A stretch of DNA of 64,000 bases, from NCBI RefSeq assembly GCF_014638915.1, contig NZ_BMFQ01000003.1, forward strand, positions 434,001 to 498,000, given 5' to 3'. The position numbers and the translations under genes were made by a program. This DNA is from Xanthomarina arctica (GTDB taxonomy: Bacteria > Bacteroidota > Bacteroidia > Flavobacteriales > Flavobacteriaceae). The notes beneath the pieces are model-generated. The model was not told where the DNA came from. It saw only the letters and a program-made list of their open reading frames with translations, and did no database searches. Below, in pieces: positions 16,851 to 26,317 of this stretch (position 1 is its first letter; each line of letters begins with the position of its first letter).

Positions 16851-18584
16851 ATGAAAAAAATTATTGTCTTAATTATTACCTCTTTGACATTCAGCTTTTT
16901 AATGTCTCAAACCTCAGAACAATTTATTACAACCTTTGAAAAAAGTGGTGGAATAGAAACGGCAACTTATCAAGAAGTCATTCGTTTTTATGAAAATTTA
17001 GCAAAAATCTATCCTGAAATTTCAATGCAGGAAATGGGTAAAACCGATTCTGGAGAACCTTTACATATTGTTATTTTTAGTAAGAATTCGGATTTTAATT
17101 TTTCAGAAATAAGAAAAAACAAACGGGTTTTATTAATTAATAATGGAATTCATCCAGGAGAAAGTGATGGTATTGATGCCACCATGATGTTGTATCGAGA
17201 TTTAGCTCAAGGAAAAATAAAAGCTCCCAAAAACACCGTTTTAGTAACTATTCCAATTTACAATATTGGTGGTAGTTTAAACAGAAACACGGGATCTAGA
17301 GCCAATCAAAATGGTCCAAAAGCATATGGTTTTAGAGGTAATGCTAGAGATTACGATTTAAATCGGGATTTTATAAAAAGTGATACGGACAATGCCAAAA
17401 GCTTTGCAGAGATTTTTCACTTGGTACAACCAGATGTCTTTATTGATAATCATGTAAGCAATGGTGCAGATTACCAATATGCATTAACTCATTTATTTAC
17501 ACAACACAATAAACTAGGTAACACTTTAGGCGACTATATAAATACTGAAATGATGCCTGATTTGGAAGAAAAACTTGCTAAAAAAGATTGGGATATTACG
17601 CCTTATGTCAATGTCTTCAATCAAGTTCCCGAAATTGGCTTCAGTCAGTTTATGGATTATCCAAGATACTCCACAGGATATGCGGCTTTATGGAATGTTT
17701 TAGGCATGATGGTTGAAACACACATGCTAAAACCTTATAAGCAACGTGTGGAAGGCACCTATGAATTGATGATTAGCATGATTGAAATTACCGAAGAACA
17801 AGGTGAAACCATTTCGGAATTAAGAAAAAAAGCGTTTCAAGAGTTTGAATTAAAGAACACCTATCCTTTAGAATGGGTTATTGACACAACAGAAACAACA
17901 ACTTTAAATTTTAAAGGCTTTGAAGCCAATATGATTACAAGTGAGGTTACGGGTTTAGATCGTTTAAAATACGACAGAAGAAAACCGTTTACTAAAGAAG
18001 TCATTTATCAGAATTACTTTAAGCCTAGTGTTGAAATCTCAGTTCCAAAAGCATATATTATTCCTCAAGGTTGGCATGATGTTATTGGCTTACTAAAATT
18101 GAATAAGGTAGAAATGACACGTTTTAAGAATGACACCACTCTAACGGTTGCTTCCTATAAAATTGCAGAATTTGAAACCCGAAAAAGTGCTTATGAAGGA
18201 CATTATAAACATGACAATACAACCGTTCATATTTTTGAAGAACAAGTCAGCTTTAGAAAAGGAGATTATTATGTTATAACAAATCAAAAAGCAAAACGTT
18301 ATTTATTAGAAACTTTAGAACCACAAGCACCAGATTCCTTTTTTAACTGGAATTTCTTCGACACGATTTTACAACAAAAAGAAGGTTTTTCACCCTATGT
18401 TTTTGAAGATACTGCCAAAGATTTGTTAGATAATAATGTACAACTTAAAACCGAATTTGAAAAGAAAAAAGCAAGCGATAAAAGTTTTGCTTCCAATTGG
18501 TACGCACAACTAAACTGGTTGTATGAACGTTCTAATCATGCAGAAAACGCCTATATGCAATATCCCATTTATCGCTTAAATTAA
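16851..18584 (+). CDS. M14-family zinc metallocarboxypeptidase, secreted
   Basis: A 577-residue protein with a signal peptide (about 1-19, ending FLMSQ) and an M14 carboxypeptidase domain over about residues 40-300. Zinc ligands are His and Glu in NNGIHPGESDG and the later His in IDNHVSNG; RDYDLNRDF supplies the conserved substrate-binding Asn-Arg pair, and MVETHML the likely catalytic Glu. The C-terminal 270 residues form a domain seen in many Bacteroidota M14 proteins, with no motif I can name. It probably trims peptides or peptidoglycan stems in the periplasm. It is divergent from the SulP gene. Confidence 0.87.
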   Translation: MKKIIVLIITSLTFSFLMSQTSEQFITTFEKSGGIETATYQEVIRFYENLAKIYPEISMQEMGKTDSGEPLHIVIFSKNSDFNFSEIRKNKRVLLINNGIHPGESDGIDATMMLYRDLAQGKIKAPKNTVLVTIPIYNIGGSLNRNTGSRANQNGPKAYGFRGNARDYDLNRDFIKSDTDNAKSFAEIFHLVQPDVFIDNHVSNGADYQYALTHLFTQHNKLGNTLGDYINTEMMPDLEEKLAKKDWDITPYVNVFNQVPEIGFSQFMDYPRYSTGYAALWNVLGMMVETHMLKPYKQRVEGTYELMISMIEITEEQGETISELRKKAFQEFELKNTYPLEWVIDTTETTTLNFKGFEANMITSEVTGLDRLKYDRRKPFTKEVIYQNYFKPSVEISVPKAYIIPQGWHDVIGLLKLNKVEMTRFKNDTTLTVASYKIAEFETRKSAYEGHYKHDNTTVHIFEEQVSFRKGDYYVITNQKAKRYLLETLEPQAPDSFFNWNFFDTILQQKEGFSPYVFEDTAKDLLDNNVQLKTEFEKKKASDKSFASNWYAQLNWLYERSNHAENAYMQYPIYRLN

Positions 18585-18649
18585 TTAAAATAATTTTTAA
18601 TTTTGGAATATAAATTCGATTACATTTACATAAAAATTACTCATATTAT

Positions 18650-20179
18650 ATGAAACCACAAGACATTGAAAATATTGAATTACAATATCTTACTTTAGAC
18701 GATTATCAAGAGCTTAAAGGCGCCATGCAACTAGCATATAGTTCGATGCCTAATTTGTATTGGAGAGAAAATCAAATAAAAACACTTATTGACAAGTTCC
18801 CTGAAGGCCAGGTAGTTATTAAAATTAATAACCAAATTGCTGGATGTGCTCTATCAATTATTGTGGATTACGATAGTATTGATGATATCCACACATACGA
18901 AGACATAACAGGCAATTACACCTTCGACACACACGATGCCGCCTTGGGAGACGCATTATATGGTATCGATGTGTTTATAAAACCTGAATTTCGTGGTCTG
19001 CGTTTAGGGAGACGTTTATATGATTATAGAAAAGAGGTTTGTGAAAAATTAAATTTACGAGGCATTGCTTTTGGTGGGAGAATACCAAACTTCCATAAAT
19101 ATTCGAAAGAAATGACTCCAAAAGAATATATAGACAAGGTAAGAAGAAAAGAAATTCATGATCCTGTTTTAAACTTTCAAATTTCAAACGATTTTCATCC
19201 TGTAAGAATTTTAAAAGGTTATTTAGAAGGTGATGAGGCTTCTGGAGAATATGCCGTTTTATTAGAATGGGATAATATTTATTATGAAAAAGCCTCAAAA
19301 AAAGCGGCTACCAAAAAGAAAATTGTTCGTTTAGGTTTAATTCAATGGCAAATGCGATTGTATAAAGACTTAGAAGAATTGATGCATCAGGCGGAATATT
19401 TTATCAATGCTGTTTCTGGGTATCGTTCAGATTTCGCATTATTCCCAGAGTTTTTTAATGCGCCTTTAATGGCAGAAAACAATCATTTATCAGAGTCTGA
19501 GGCTATTAGAGAATTAGCGAAATTCACACCTGTTATTGTTCAGAAATTTTCTGAATTTGCCATATCGTATAACATCAATATCATTACTGGAAGTATGCCA
19601 GAAATTAAAGATGGCTTACTTTACAATGCAGGTTATTTATGTAAGAGAGACGGTTCTGTGGAACGCTACGAAAAACTTCATGTTACTCCAGACGAAGCCA
19701 AAATTTGGGGTATGCAAGGTGGTACGCAATTAAAAGCTTTCGATACTGATTGTGGGAAAATTGGAATTTTAATTTGTTATGATTCTGAATTCCCAGAATT
19801 AAGCAGATTATTGGCAGACGAAGGTATGGATATTTTATTCGTTCCTTTTTTAACAGATACTCAAAACGGGTATTCCAGAGTGAGACATTGTGCACAAGCC
19901 AGAGCCATTGAAAACGAATGTTACGTAGCAATTGCAGGAAGCGTTGGAAACTTACCAAATGTACATAACATGGATATTCAATTTGCGCAATCTATGGTTT
20001 TTACACCTTGCGATTTTTCATTTCCTGCAAACGGAATAAAGGCTGAAGCAACTACCAATACGGAAATGATTTTAATTGCTGATGTAGACATCGATTTACT
20101 TCGAGAATTAAACCAATTTGGTAGTGTAAGAAACCTAAAAGACAGACGTAAAGATTTATTTGAACTGCGTAAAAAATAA
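18650..20179 (+). CDS. GNAT acetyltransferase fused to nitrilase-family carbon-nitrogen hydrolase
   Basis: A 509-residue fusion. Residues 1-215 are a GNAT domain, with the acetyl-CoA loop at FRGLRLGRRLYD (114-125). Residues 226-500 are a nitrilase-superfamily amidohydrolase with its Glu-Lys-Cys triad visible: Glu267 in LFPEFFNAP, Lys342 in YEKLHV and Cys376 in LICYDSEFPE. The two-domain form is a known family, so the fusion is not an assembly error. It starts a run of four same-strand genes with small gaps: this one, a RimK-like ATP-grasp, a GCS2-like ligase and an N-formylglutamate amidohydrolase-like protein. That context suggests it acetylates and hydrolyses an amide in a small-molecule pathway. 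Substrate unknown. Confidence 0.92.
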   Translation: MKPQDIENIELQYLTLDDYQELKGAMQLAYSSMPNLYWRENQIKTLIDKFPEGQVVIKINNQIAGCALSIIVDYDSIDDIHTYEDITGNYTFDTHDAALGDALYGIDVFIKPEFRGLRLGRRLYDYRKEVCEKLNLRGIAFGGRIPNFHKYSKEMTPKEYIDKVRRKEIHDPVLNFQISNDFHPVRILKGYLEGDEASGEYAVLLEWDNIYYEKASKKAATKKKIVRLGLIQWQMRLYKDLEELMHQAEYFINAVSGYRSDFALFPEFFNAPLMAENNHLSESEAIRELAKFTPVIVQKFSEFAISYNINIITGSMPEIKDGLLYNAGYLCKRDGSVERYEKLHVTPDEAKIWGMQGGTQLKAFDTDCGKIGILICYDSEFPELSRLLADEGMDILFVPFLTDTQNGYSRVRHCAQARAIENECYVAIAGSVGNLPNVHNMDIQFAQSMVFTPCDFSFPANGIKAEATTNTEMILIADVDIDLLRELNQFGSVRNLKDRRKDLFELRKK

Positions 20180-20250
20180 TATTCATAACGTGTAAAAGCT
20201 ATTGAAAAATACTTTAATTTTAATTATTATAAATCGCGATTTCGCTATAA

Positions 20251-21696
20251 ATGAATAAATACATTGTTGTCAATCAACCTGAAAAATGGCATTTTTCGAT
20301 TGAGAATATTACCGTAATTTCTTCGCAAGAATATCTTACAAATCCGAAGTATTCTTTACTTAAAAAGGCTAGAATTTTCAACCTATGCAAAGACTACTCT
20401 TATCAGTCTAAGGGGTATTATGTGTCACTTTTAGCTGAAGCTAGAGGGCATTTGGCCATCCCTACAGTTATGAATCTTGTCGATTTAAAAGCCTTAAAAT
20501 TAGTCCGAATTGTTTCCGACGAATTTGACGATGTCATTCAACAAAGTTTAAAAAACATCAAGTCGCAAGAATTCACTTTAAGTATTTATTTCGGTCAGAA
20601 TGTGGCTCACAAATACAAAGAGTTGAGTGCTTTGTTTTACAAGCATTTTCAGGTGCCATTTTTACGTGTAAAATTTAACCATACCACCAAATGGAACGTT
20701 CAAAGTATTCGCGCAATATCAGAATCTGAAATCCCTGTGGAACACATGGAAAGCGTGATGGTATTTGCCAATCAATATTTTTCTAAAAAACGTTATGACA
20801 CGCCAAAGCTAACAAAATCTGATTTCGATTTAGCTATTCTAGTAAATCCTAACGATCCAGCTCCTCCAAGCAATCAAAAAGCCTTAAAAAAGTTTATCGA
20901 AGTTGCTGAAAAGATGAATATCTATGCGGAAATTATAGAACCAAAAGATTTATCGCGATTGTCATCGTTTGATGCTTTATTTATTCGTCAGAGTACAGAA
21001 GTCAATAATGAAGCCTATGCCTTTGCCAGAAAAGCGCAGCAAGATGGTATTGCTATAATAGATTATCCAGATGCCATTTTAAAATGTTGCAACAAGGTTT
21101 ATATGGCAGAAGCCTTAAACAATGCCAACATAGATACGCCAAAAACAGTTATTGTACATAAAGACAATAGAAACGATGTTATAAAACAAGTTGGTTTGCC
21201 ATGTGTTTTAAAAGCACCAGATTCTACCTTTTCTTTTGGTGTTAAAAAAGCTAAAACTGAAGAAGAATACAACAGTTTGGTATCAAGTATGCTAAAAGAA
21301 TCAGATTTAATTATAGCACAAGAATTTTGTCCTTCGGATTACGATTGGCGCATTGGGATTTTAGACGACAAACCCTTCTTTGCATGCAAGTATTACATGG
21401 CAAAAGGACATTGGCAAATCTATAATTGGGATGCTAAGAAAAAAGACGATCAGGATGGAAATGCCGATTGTTTGCCAATAGAAGATGTGCCACAGAAAGT
21501 ATTAGATATGGCTTTAAAATCGGCCAGATTAATGGGGAAAGGACTTTATGGCATCGATATAAAAGTGGTGGATAACAAACCTATGGTTATTGAAATTAAC
21601 GACAACCCTAACATTGATCTTGGTGTCGAAGACAGATATTATGGAGACCTTATTTACACCGAAATTCTTACGGCTTTAAAAAATAGATTAGATTAA
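20251..21696 (+). CDS. RimK-family ATP-grasp ligase with RLAN N-terminal domain
   Basis: A 481-residue protein. The N-terminal part (about 1-190) is the RimK-like ATP-grasp N-terminal region (RLAN). The ATP-grasp domain follows (about 200-480), with VGLPCVLKAPDSTFSFGV as the ATP-binding beta-hairpin, FCPSDYDWRIGIL, and the magnesium site VIEINDNPNIDLGVED. Such enzymes activate a carboxylate as acyl phosphate and join it to an amine, as RimK adds glutamate to ribosomal protein S6. It is 1 bp from the downstream GCS2-like gene and so in the same operon. Its substrate is more likely a small molecule or peptide than S6, judged only by the neighbours. Confidence 0.92.
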   Translation: MNKYIVVNQPEKWHFSIENITVISSQEYLTNPKYSLLKKARIFNLCKDYSYQSKGYYVSLLAEARGHLAIPTVMNLVDLKALKLVRIVSDEFDDVIQQSLKNIKSQEFTLSIYFGQNVAHKYKELSALFYKHFQVPFLRVKFNHTTKWNVQSIRAISESEIPVEHMESVMVFANQYFSKKRYDTPKLTKSDFDLAILVNPNDPAPPSNQKALKKFIEVAEKMNIYAEIIEPKDLSRLSSFDALFIRQSTEVNNEAYAFARKAQQDGIAIIDYPDAILKCCNKVYMAEALNNANIDTPKTVIVHKDNRNDVIKQVGLPCVLKAPDSTFSFGVKKAKTEEEYNSLVSSMLKESDLIIAQEFCPSDYDWRIGILDDKPFFACKYYMAKGHWQIYNWDAKKKDDQDGNADCLPIEDVPQKVLDMALKSARLMGKGLYGIDIKVVDNKPMVIEINDNPNIDLGVEDRYYGDLIYTEILTALKNRLD

Positions 21697-21697
21697 C

Positions 21698-22924
21698 ATG
21701 GGTAAAAAATATCATTTATTTGAAGTTTATGGCATTGAATTGGAATACATGCTGGTTTTTAATAAATCTTTTAAAGCCGCTCCAATTGTTGATAAATTGA
21801 TGATTAGCAAAGTTGGAAATCTTACAGCTGATGTAGAAAATGGTGAGATTGCTTGGAGTAATGAATTGGTTGCTCATGTCGTGGAGTTAAAAACCAACGG
21901 ACCAACAAATAATTTAAACGATTTATCAGAGTTATTTCATAAAAATGTACTGGAAATAAATACCCTTCTAAAACCATTAGAATCCCATTTATTACCAACT
22001 GCTGCACATCCATTATTAAATCCGCTGAAAGATACTGAGCTTTGGAAACATAGTTATAGTGAGGTTTACGAACTCTACAACCGAATTTTTGACTGTAAAG
22101 GTCATGGTTGGAGCAACGTACAAAGTACTCACATCAATTTACCTTTTTTCGACGATAAAGAATTTGAAAAACTTCATGCCGCCATACGAATTATTTTACC
22201 CTTAATTCCAGGTTTGTGTGCCAGCTCCCCTATTCTAGAAGGTAAAAATACGGGCTTTAAAGATGCGCGTTTAGAATACTATAAAACCAATCAAAAAGAA
22301 ATTCCAGAATTAACAGGCTTGGTTATTCCTGAACGGGTTTTCACGAAAGTAGATTATTATGCTACCATTTTTGAGCCTATAAAAAAAGCCATTAAGCCGC
22401 ATGACACCAAGAAAATATTAGATCATCATTTTTTAAATTCTCGTGGAGCTATTGCGCGTTTTGATAGAAATGCCATAGAAATTAGATTGGTGGATATTCA
22501 AGAATGCCCAAAAGCAGATATTGCTATTTGTGTGCTTATAATTGAGGTTTTAAAACTGTTGGTTTACAAAAAATTAGCACCTATTCAACAGCAAAAAAAA
22601 TGGTTAAAACAGGAGCTTTTTGATATTTTAAACCCAATAATAAAAGATGCTGAAATTTATACCATTTCTAACATAGAATATTTAAGTCTATTTCAAGTAG
22701 AAGACTCTATTTCGGTAAAAGATTTATGGAAACATCTATATAGTTTGGCTAAAGAAAACATTCATGAATCGCATCATGGTACTCTTGAAACTATTTTGAA
22801 TGAAGGCACTTTAGCAACCCGAATTTTAAAATCGGTTGGAGATGATTATTCTGAAGGACATATTAAAAAAGTTTATTCAAAATTAGCTAATTGCTTACAA
22901 GAGAACACCCTTTTTATACCATGA
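21698..22924 (+). CDS. GCS2-like glutamate--cysteine ligase / carboxylate-amine ligase
   Basis: A 408-residue protein of the COOH-NH2 ligase (glutamine-synthetase-like) fold, seen from FEVYGIELEYMLV at the start (metal-binding glutamates), the central HGWSNVQSTHINLPF, and FLNSRGAIARFDRNAIEIRLVD towards the end. The family makes gamma-glutamyl or other amide bonds with ATP. It is not a close match by eye to the GshA that makes glutathione, and no glutathione synthetase stands next to it. Start 2 bp after the RimK-like stop; its stop overlaps the next start (ATGA at 22921). It probably supplies one of two amide bonds made by this operon. Confidence 0.88.
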   Translation: MGKKYHLFEVYGIELEYMLVFNKSFKAAPIVDKLMISKVGNLTADVENGEIAWSNELVAHVVELKTNGPTNNLNDLSELFHKNVLEINTLLKPLESHLLPTAAHPLLNPLKDTELWKHSYSEVYELYNRIFDCKGHGWSNVQSTHINLPFFDDKEFEKLHAAIRIILPLIPGLCASSPILEGKNTGFKDARLEYYKTNQKEIPELTGLVIPERVFTKVDYYATIFEPIKKAIKPHDTKKILDHHFLNSRGAIARFDRNAIEIRLVDIQECPKADIAICVLIIEVLKLLVYKKLAPIQQQKKWLKQELFDILNPIIKDAEIYTISNIEYLSLFQVEDSISVKDLWKHLYSLAKENIHESHHGTLETILNEGTLATRILKSVGDDYSEGHIKKVYSKLANCLQENTLFIP

Positions 22925-23616
22925 AACTTGTTTTAACATGTGAACACGGAGGCCATGATATCCCTAAAATATATGACCCTCTTTTTACAAACCAACAAGC
23001 TATTTTAGAAACACATAGAGGTTACGATTTAGGTGCGTTGGACTTATTTCATTATTTAAAACCACTTTCAGACTTTTCAATTTCAAGCACAACAAGTCGT
23101 TTGTTGATTGAGCTTAACAGATCTTTACATCATTCGAAATTATTTTCAGAATTTTCTAAGACACTTTCAAAAGAAGAAAAAAAACAGCTTATAGAATCTT
23201 ATTATTTAGTTTATAGGAATAAAGTAGAAAATCAAATCAAAGAATTTATAAATACTGGAGAAACGGTTTTACATCTTTCTGTTCATTCCTTTACGCCTGT
23301 TTTAAATGATGAAGTAAGAGATGCGGATATTGGTTTGCTCTTTGATTCTAGAAAAACCTTAGAAAAGCAATTTTGTAAAATCTTTAAAGAGAATTTAAAT
23401 AACCTAAAATCTGGATATCGCCTCCGATTTAATTATCCATATCTTGGAAAAGCTGATGGTTTCACCACCTATTTAAGAAAACAAATCCCAGAAAATTATT
23501 TAGGAATTGAGCTGGAAATTAATCAAAAATTTTCAACTGATAATGTCATGGATTTAAATTTAAAACAAGATGTTTCCACTGCTTTAAAATATTATTTTAC
23601 AGGAAAATCGAAATAA
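22921..23616 (+). CDS. N-formylglutamate amidohydrolase-family protein
   Basis: A 231-residue protein of the FGase family (phage-peptidase-like fold), recognised by LTCEHGGHDIP at the start, ETHRGYDLGALDL, LIELNRS and LSVHSFTPV. The family cleaves N-formylglutamate in histidine breakdown, but no hut genes are near, and members next to ATP-grasp ligases are thought to be amidases or peptidases with other substrates. It starts at 22921, overlapping the GCS2-like stop by 4 bp; a frame open further upstream has no support. The 3' end overlaps the convergent VanX-like gene by 25 bp. Confidence 0.85.
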   Translation: MKLVLTCEHGGHDIPKIYDPLFTNQQAILETHRGYDLGALDLFHYLKPLSDFSISSTTSRLLIELNRSLHHSKLFSEFSKTLSKEEKKQLIESYYLVYRNKVENQIKEFINTGETVLHLSVHSFTPVLNDEVRDADIGLLFDSRKTLEKQFCKIFKENLNNLKSGYRLRFNYPYLGKADGFTTYLRKQIPENYLGIELEINQKFSTDNVMDLNLKQDVSTALKYYFTGKSK

Positions 23617-24272
23617 GTGTTAGGAAAAGCTTCATGTCTTAGGGTAAAATGCCACCATTCTTTTGAATAATTTCTAAAGCCATGTTTTAACATAACGGTT
23701 TGCAAAAGCTGTCTATTCGCCTTTTGTTCTTTACAAATGCCCTGATAATTAACCCAAGATGCTTCTCCAAAAAAATCGTAAGGACTGCCCATATCTAAAG
23801 GCTTATGAGTATCTGCATCAATAATGGTTAAATCTAAGGTACTACCTCTACTGTGTCCAGATTTTGACGCAATATAACCATCACGAAATAAATATCTTTT
23901 CTGAACCTCTGGGTAGAATTCTTGTTTATTTATGGTATCGTTTAAGTTTTTTGCCCATCTCATGAATTGGTTCACGGCTTGTTGCGGTCTATAGCCATCA
24001 TAAATTTCTAAGCAAAGATTTTGTTCCAATAGTTCTTCTTGGACCAACTTTAACGCTTCAGCAGTTGCCTTCGTTATAATTAACTTATTAGCATAATAAC
24101 CGTCGATCGTATCTCCTACAAAATTATGAGTAGAATAATAACGCAATTCTACTTCTAAATCTGGAATAACAGAATTTGCATAAACAAATCCATCAGGCAG
24201 ATTTTTAGTCTCCTGTTTGCTTAGAACAAAAGAAAAAATAAGCGAAATTATTATGGCAATTTTTATTTTCAT
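23592..24272 (-). CDS. VanX/DdpX-like D-Ala-D-Ala dipeptidase (M15D), secreted
   Basis: A 226-residue zinc peptidase with a signal peptide (about 1-19). The M15 metal ligands are His140 and Asp147 in SGHSRGSTLDLT and His208 in EWWHF, with Glu205 as the catalytic base and Arg95 in YDGYRPQ as the transition-state arginine. The family cuts D-Ala-D-Ala. With a signal peptide it would act in the periplasm on released dipeptide or stem ends, in recycling rather than vancomycin resistance: no vanH or vanA partner is present. It overlaps the end of the convergent FGase-like gene, and it is divergent from the AlkB gene with a 30-bp gap. Confidence 0.92.
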   Translation of the reverse strand: MKIKIAIIISLIFSFVLSKQETKNLPDGFVYANSVIPDLEVELRYYSTHNFVGDTIDGYYANKLIITKATAEALKLVQEELLEQNLCLEIYDGYRPQQAVNQFMRWAKNLNDTINKQEFYPEVQKRYLFRDGYIASKSGHSRGSTLDLTIIDADTHKPLDMGSPYDFFGEASWVNYQGICKEQKANRQLLQTVMLKHGFRNYSKEWWHFTLRHEAFPNTYFDFPVK

Positions 24273-24302
24273 AGACTTATGGCTAATTTAGAAAAAAAAT
24301 AA

Positions 24303-24905
24303 ATGATGGATTTGTTTTCTACAGAAAAAACCATTTTTAATCTCCCACAGGCCGAACTTATTTACTTTCCTCAGTTTTATACTCAGATGGAAGCTAGTTC
24401 GTTTTTTCACACCTTGATGGAGCAAACTTTATGGCAGCAAGACCAAATTACATTATTTGGAAAAACACATAAGCAACCACGATTAACAGCTTTATATGCT
24501 GAAACCAATAGACCTTACTCTTATTCTGGTATCACGATGACACCTCATCCTTTTAATGACATACTATTAAAAATAAAACAAGATGTTGAAGCTATTTCAA
24601 AGCATACTTTTAATTCGGTACTACTCAACTTATATAGAGATGGCAACGATAGTAATGGCTGGCATGCAGATAATGAAAAGGAATTAGGCAGTAATCCCGT
24701 AATTGCATCTGTGAGTTTTGGAGCAACTCGTAATTTTAAATTTAAACATCGTACTTTAAAACAGGAAAATCACAAGTTGGAATTAAAACATGGTAGTTTA
24801 TTACTAATGAAAGGAGAGATGCAAAAGTACTGGTTACATCAAATCCCTAAGACTTTAAAACCCACTGAAAAACGTATCAATCTCACCTTTCGATATATTG
24901 CATAA
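24303..24905 (+). CDS. AlkB-family 2-oxoglutarate/Fe(II) dioxygenase
   Basis: A 200-residue AlkB-like DNA/RNA demethylase. Iron ligands: His121 and Asp123 in GWHADNE, and His179 in YWLHQIP. The 2-oxoglutarate-binding arginines are in RINLTFR (Arg191 and Arg197). NLYRDGNDSNGWHAD is the family signature. It removes alkyl groups such as 1-methyladenine and 3-methylcytosine by oxidation. Length is that of the compact bacterial AlkB group related to human ALKBH2/3. Two adjacent ATGs (24303, 24306) are possible starts. A terminator follows at once. Confidence 0.92.
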   Translation: MMDLFSTEKTIFNLPQAELIYFPQFYTQMEASSFFHTLMEQTLWQQDQITLFGKTHKQPRLTALYAETNRPYSYSGITMTPHPFNDILLKIKQDVEAISKHTFNSVLLNLYRDGNDSNGWHADNEKELGSNPVIASVSFGATRNFKFKHRTLKQENHKLELKHGSLLLMKGEMQKYWLHQIPKTLKPTEKRINLTFRYIA

Positions 24906-24907
24906 AA

Positions 24908-24936
24908 AAAACCGAGGTCCCTCAACCTCGGTTTAG
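24908..24936. terminator. terminator after the AlkB gene
   Basis: AAACCGAGG / CCTCGGTTT, a 9-bp stem with an 8-base loop. An A run before it and a T-rich tail after it allow use in either direction. Confidence 0.8.
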
Positions 24937-25368
24937 TTTAATTTGCATCTTTATTATGTAGTTAGATTTAGGGTCTCTAGTATCAACAACATAATGCAAA
25001 TATTAATTAATTAATCCATTGAACTAAAAAGTAATATTCTAGTACACTTCAAATGTAAAATTATATTTGAATATCAACGTTTAAAAGTCATTAATTTCGA
25101 TGAAATACACATAAATTTAACATTTGAAGGTAAAATAACACATATATCCGTCCAAATACACAAATAGAAACTCAGAAAATTCAATAATTATATGTCAGAT
25201 AACATATAATTTTAGACTAATTTTACGTTAAATAGGATTCGTTTAAATCATAATTATCAAAGTTTAAAATTGACTTATCATGAGATTTTTATGATTACTC
25301 TCTCCTGAGCTAAAGAAATTGATATTATGAAAGTGCCTGGATATACTAAAAACATTAAATCTAATTAT
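24937..25368. other. intergenic stretch with one perfect inverted repeat
   Basis: About 430 bp without a gene I can support. The only structure is a perfect 10-bp inverted repeat AATTATATGT (25186-25195) and ACATATAATT (25202-25211) around a 6-base centre, roughly 160 bp before the next gene. It could be an operator or a weak hairpin; no tail of T follows. No RNA family recognised. Confidence 0.5.
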
Positions 25369-26295
25369 ATGAGACTACAGTTTCTAACATTTCTTTTTCT
25401 TGGATTAACTAGTACTATTTTTTCACAAGAAATTGTAGTTATAGCTGAGGATATTTCTATAAATAGTATCATTGATGGTACTTTACTAACTCCATCTGCT
25501 ACGGAAAAACCATCTTTAGCTATCCTTATTGGAGATTCTGGTCCTACGGATAGAAATGGGAATCAGAATTTTCAAAAAAACAATGTTTTAAAAAAACTTG
25601 CTGAAGACTTGACTAGTAATGGTGTTGCAACCTTTAGATACGACAAACGCATTGTGAAACAAATTAGAAAAGGTAAGGTAGATAAAAACATCAGTTTCGA
25701 CAATTTTGTTACAGATGCGGTCTCTATTGTAAATTATTTCAACGAAAAAGGTACTTTTAAAAACATCTATATAATAGGTCATGGTCAAGGTAGTTTGGTT
25801 GGCATGCTCGCTTCTAAAGAACATGTTGCTGGATTTATTTCTATAGCTGGATCTGGAAAATCCATTGATCAAGTTATCTTAGAACAAATTAATCTAACTG
25901 TCCCAGGACTTACAGAAGAATCTGAAGTGGCATTTCAAATTTTAAAGGAAGGAAAAACTACAACCAACTATCCTCCTGCTCTAGAATCTATATTTAGTAT
26001 AGAAAATCAAGCTTTTATGAGTAGTTGGATACAGTATAATCCTGAAGAAATGATTAGCGAACTTAACGCTCCAACATTGATTATTAATGGTACCAAAGAT
26101 TTACAAGTTTCTGCCGAAGAAGCGCAACTTTTAAGTAATGCTTCAAAAAATGGTACCTTATTACTTATTAAAGACATGAACCATGTTATGTTTCCTATTC
26201 TTGGAGATGATCTTGAAAACTCCAAATCTTATAATGAGTCCTTTAGAAAAATAAGTCCTGAGTTGGTAACAGCCATTGTTGCATTTATAAAATAA
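25369..26295 (+). CDS. alpha/beta-hydrolase-fold protein lacking the nucleophilic serine
   Basis: A 308-residue exported protein (signal peptide MRLQFLTFLFLGLTSTIFSQ). An ATG 42 bp upstream (25327) would add 14 residues before the signal, so 25369 is preferred. The fold is clear from SGPTDRNGNQ, FRYDKR, the elbow IIGHGQGSLVGM, INGTKDLQ (acid) and DMNHVMF (base). In the elbow, glycine (codon 25783-25785) stands where the serine nucleophile should be; the paralogue at 27595 has GHSQG at the same place. Asp and His remain. The protein is therefore probably not a classical serine hydrolase: either a binding protein, or an enzyme changed in mechanism. Its stop is followed by a terminator. Confidence 0.85.
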   Translation: MRLQFLTFLFLGLTSTIFSQEIVVIAEDISINSIIDGTLLTPSATEKPSLAILIGDSGPTDRNGNQNFQKNNVLKKLAEDLTSNGVATFRYDKRIVKQIRKGKVDKNISFDNFVTDAVSIVNYFNEKGTFKNIYIIGHGQGSLVGMLASKEHVAGFISIAGSGKSIDQVILEQINLTVPGLTEESEVAFQILKEGKTTTNYPPALESIFSIENQAFMSSWIQYNPEEMISELNAPTLIINGTKDLQVSAEEAQLLSNASKNGTLLLIKDMNHVMFPILGDDLENSKSYNESFRKISPELVTAIVAFIK

Positions 26296-26317
26296 ACCTT
26301 TCCAATTTTGACCTAAA

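Noticed and set aside
22921-23616. Histidine catabolism
   Set aside because: An N-formylglutamate amidohydrolase-family protein is present, but there are no hut genes; the neighbours are ligases.
23592-24272. Vancomycin-resistance operon
   Set aside because: The VanX-like enzyme carries a signal peptide and no vanH, vanA or sensor genes are near; it is better explained as peptidoglycan turnover.
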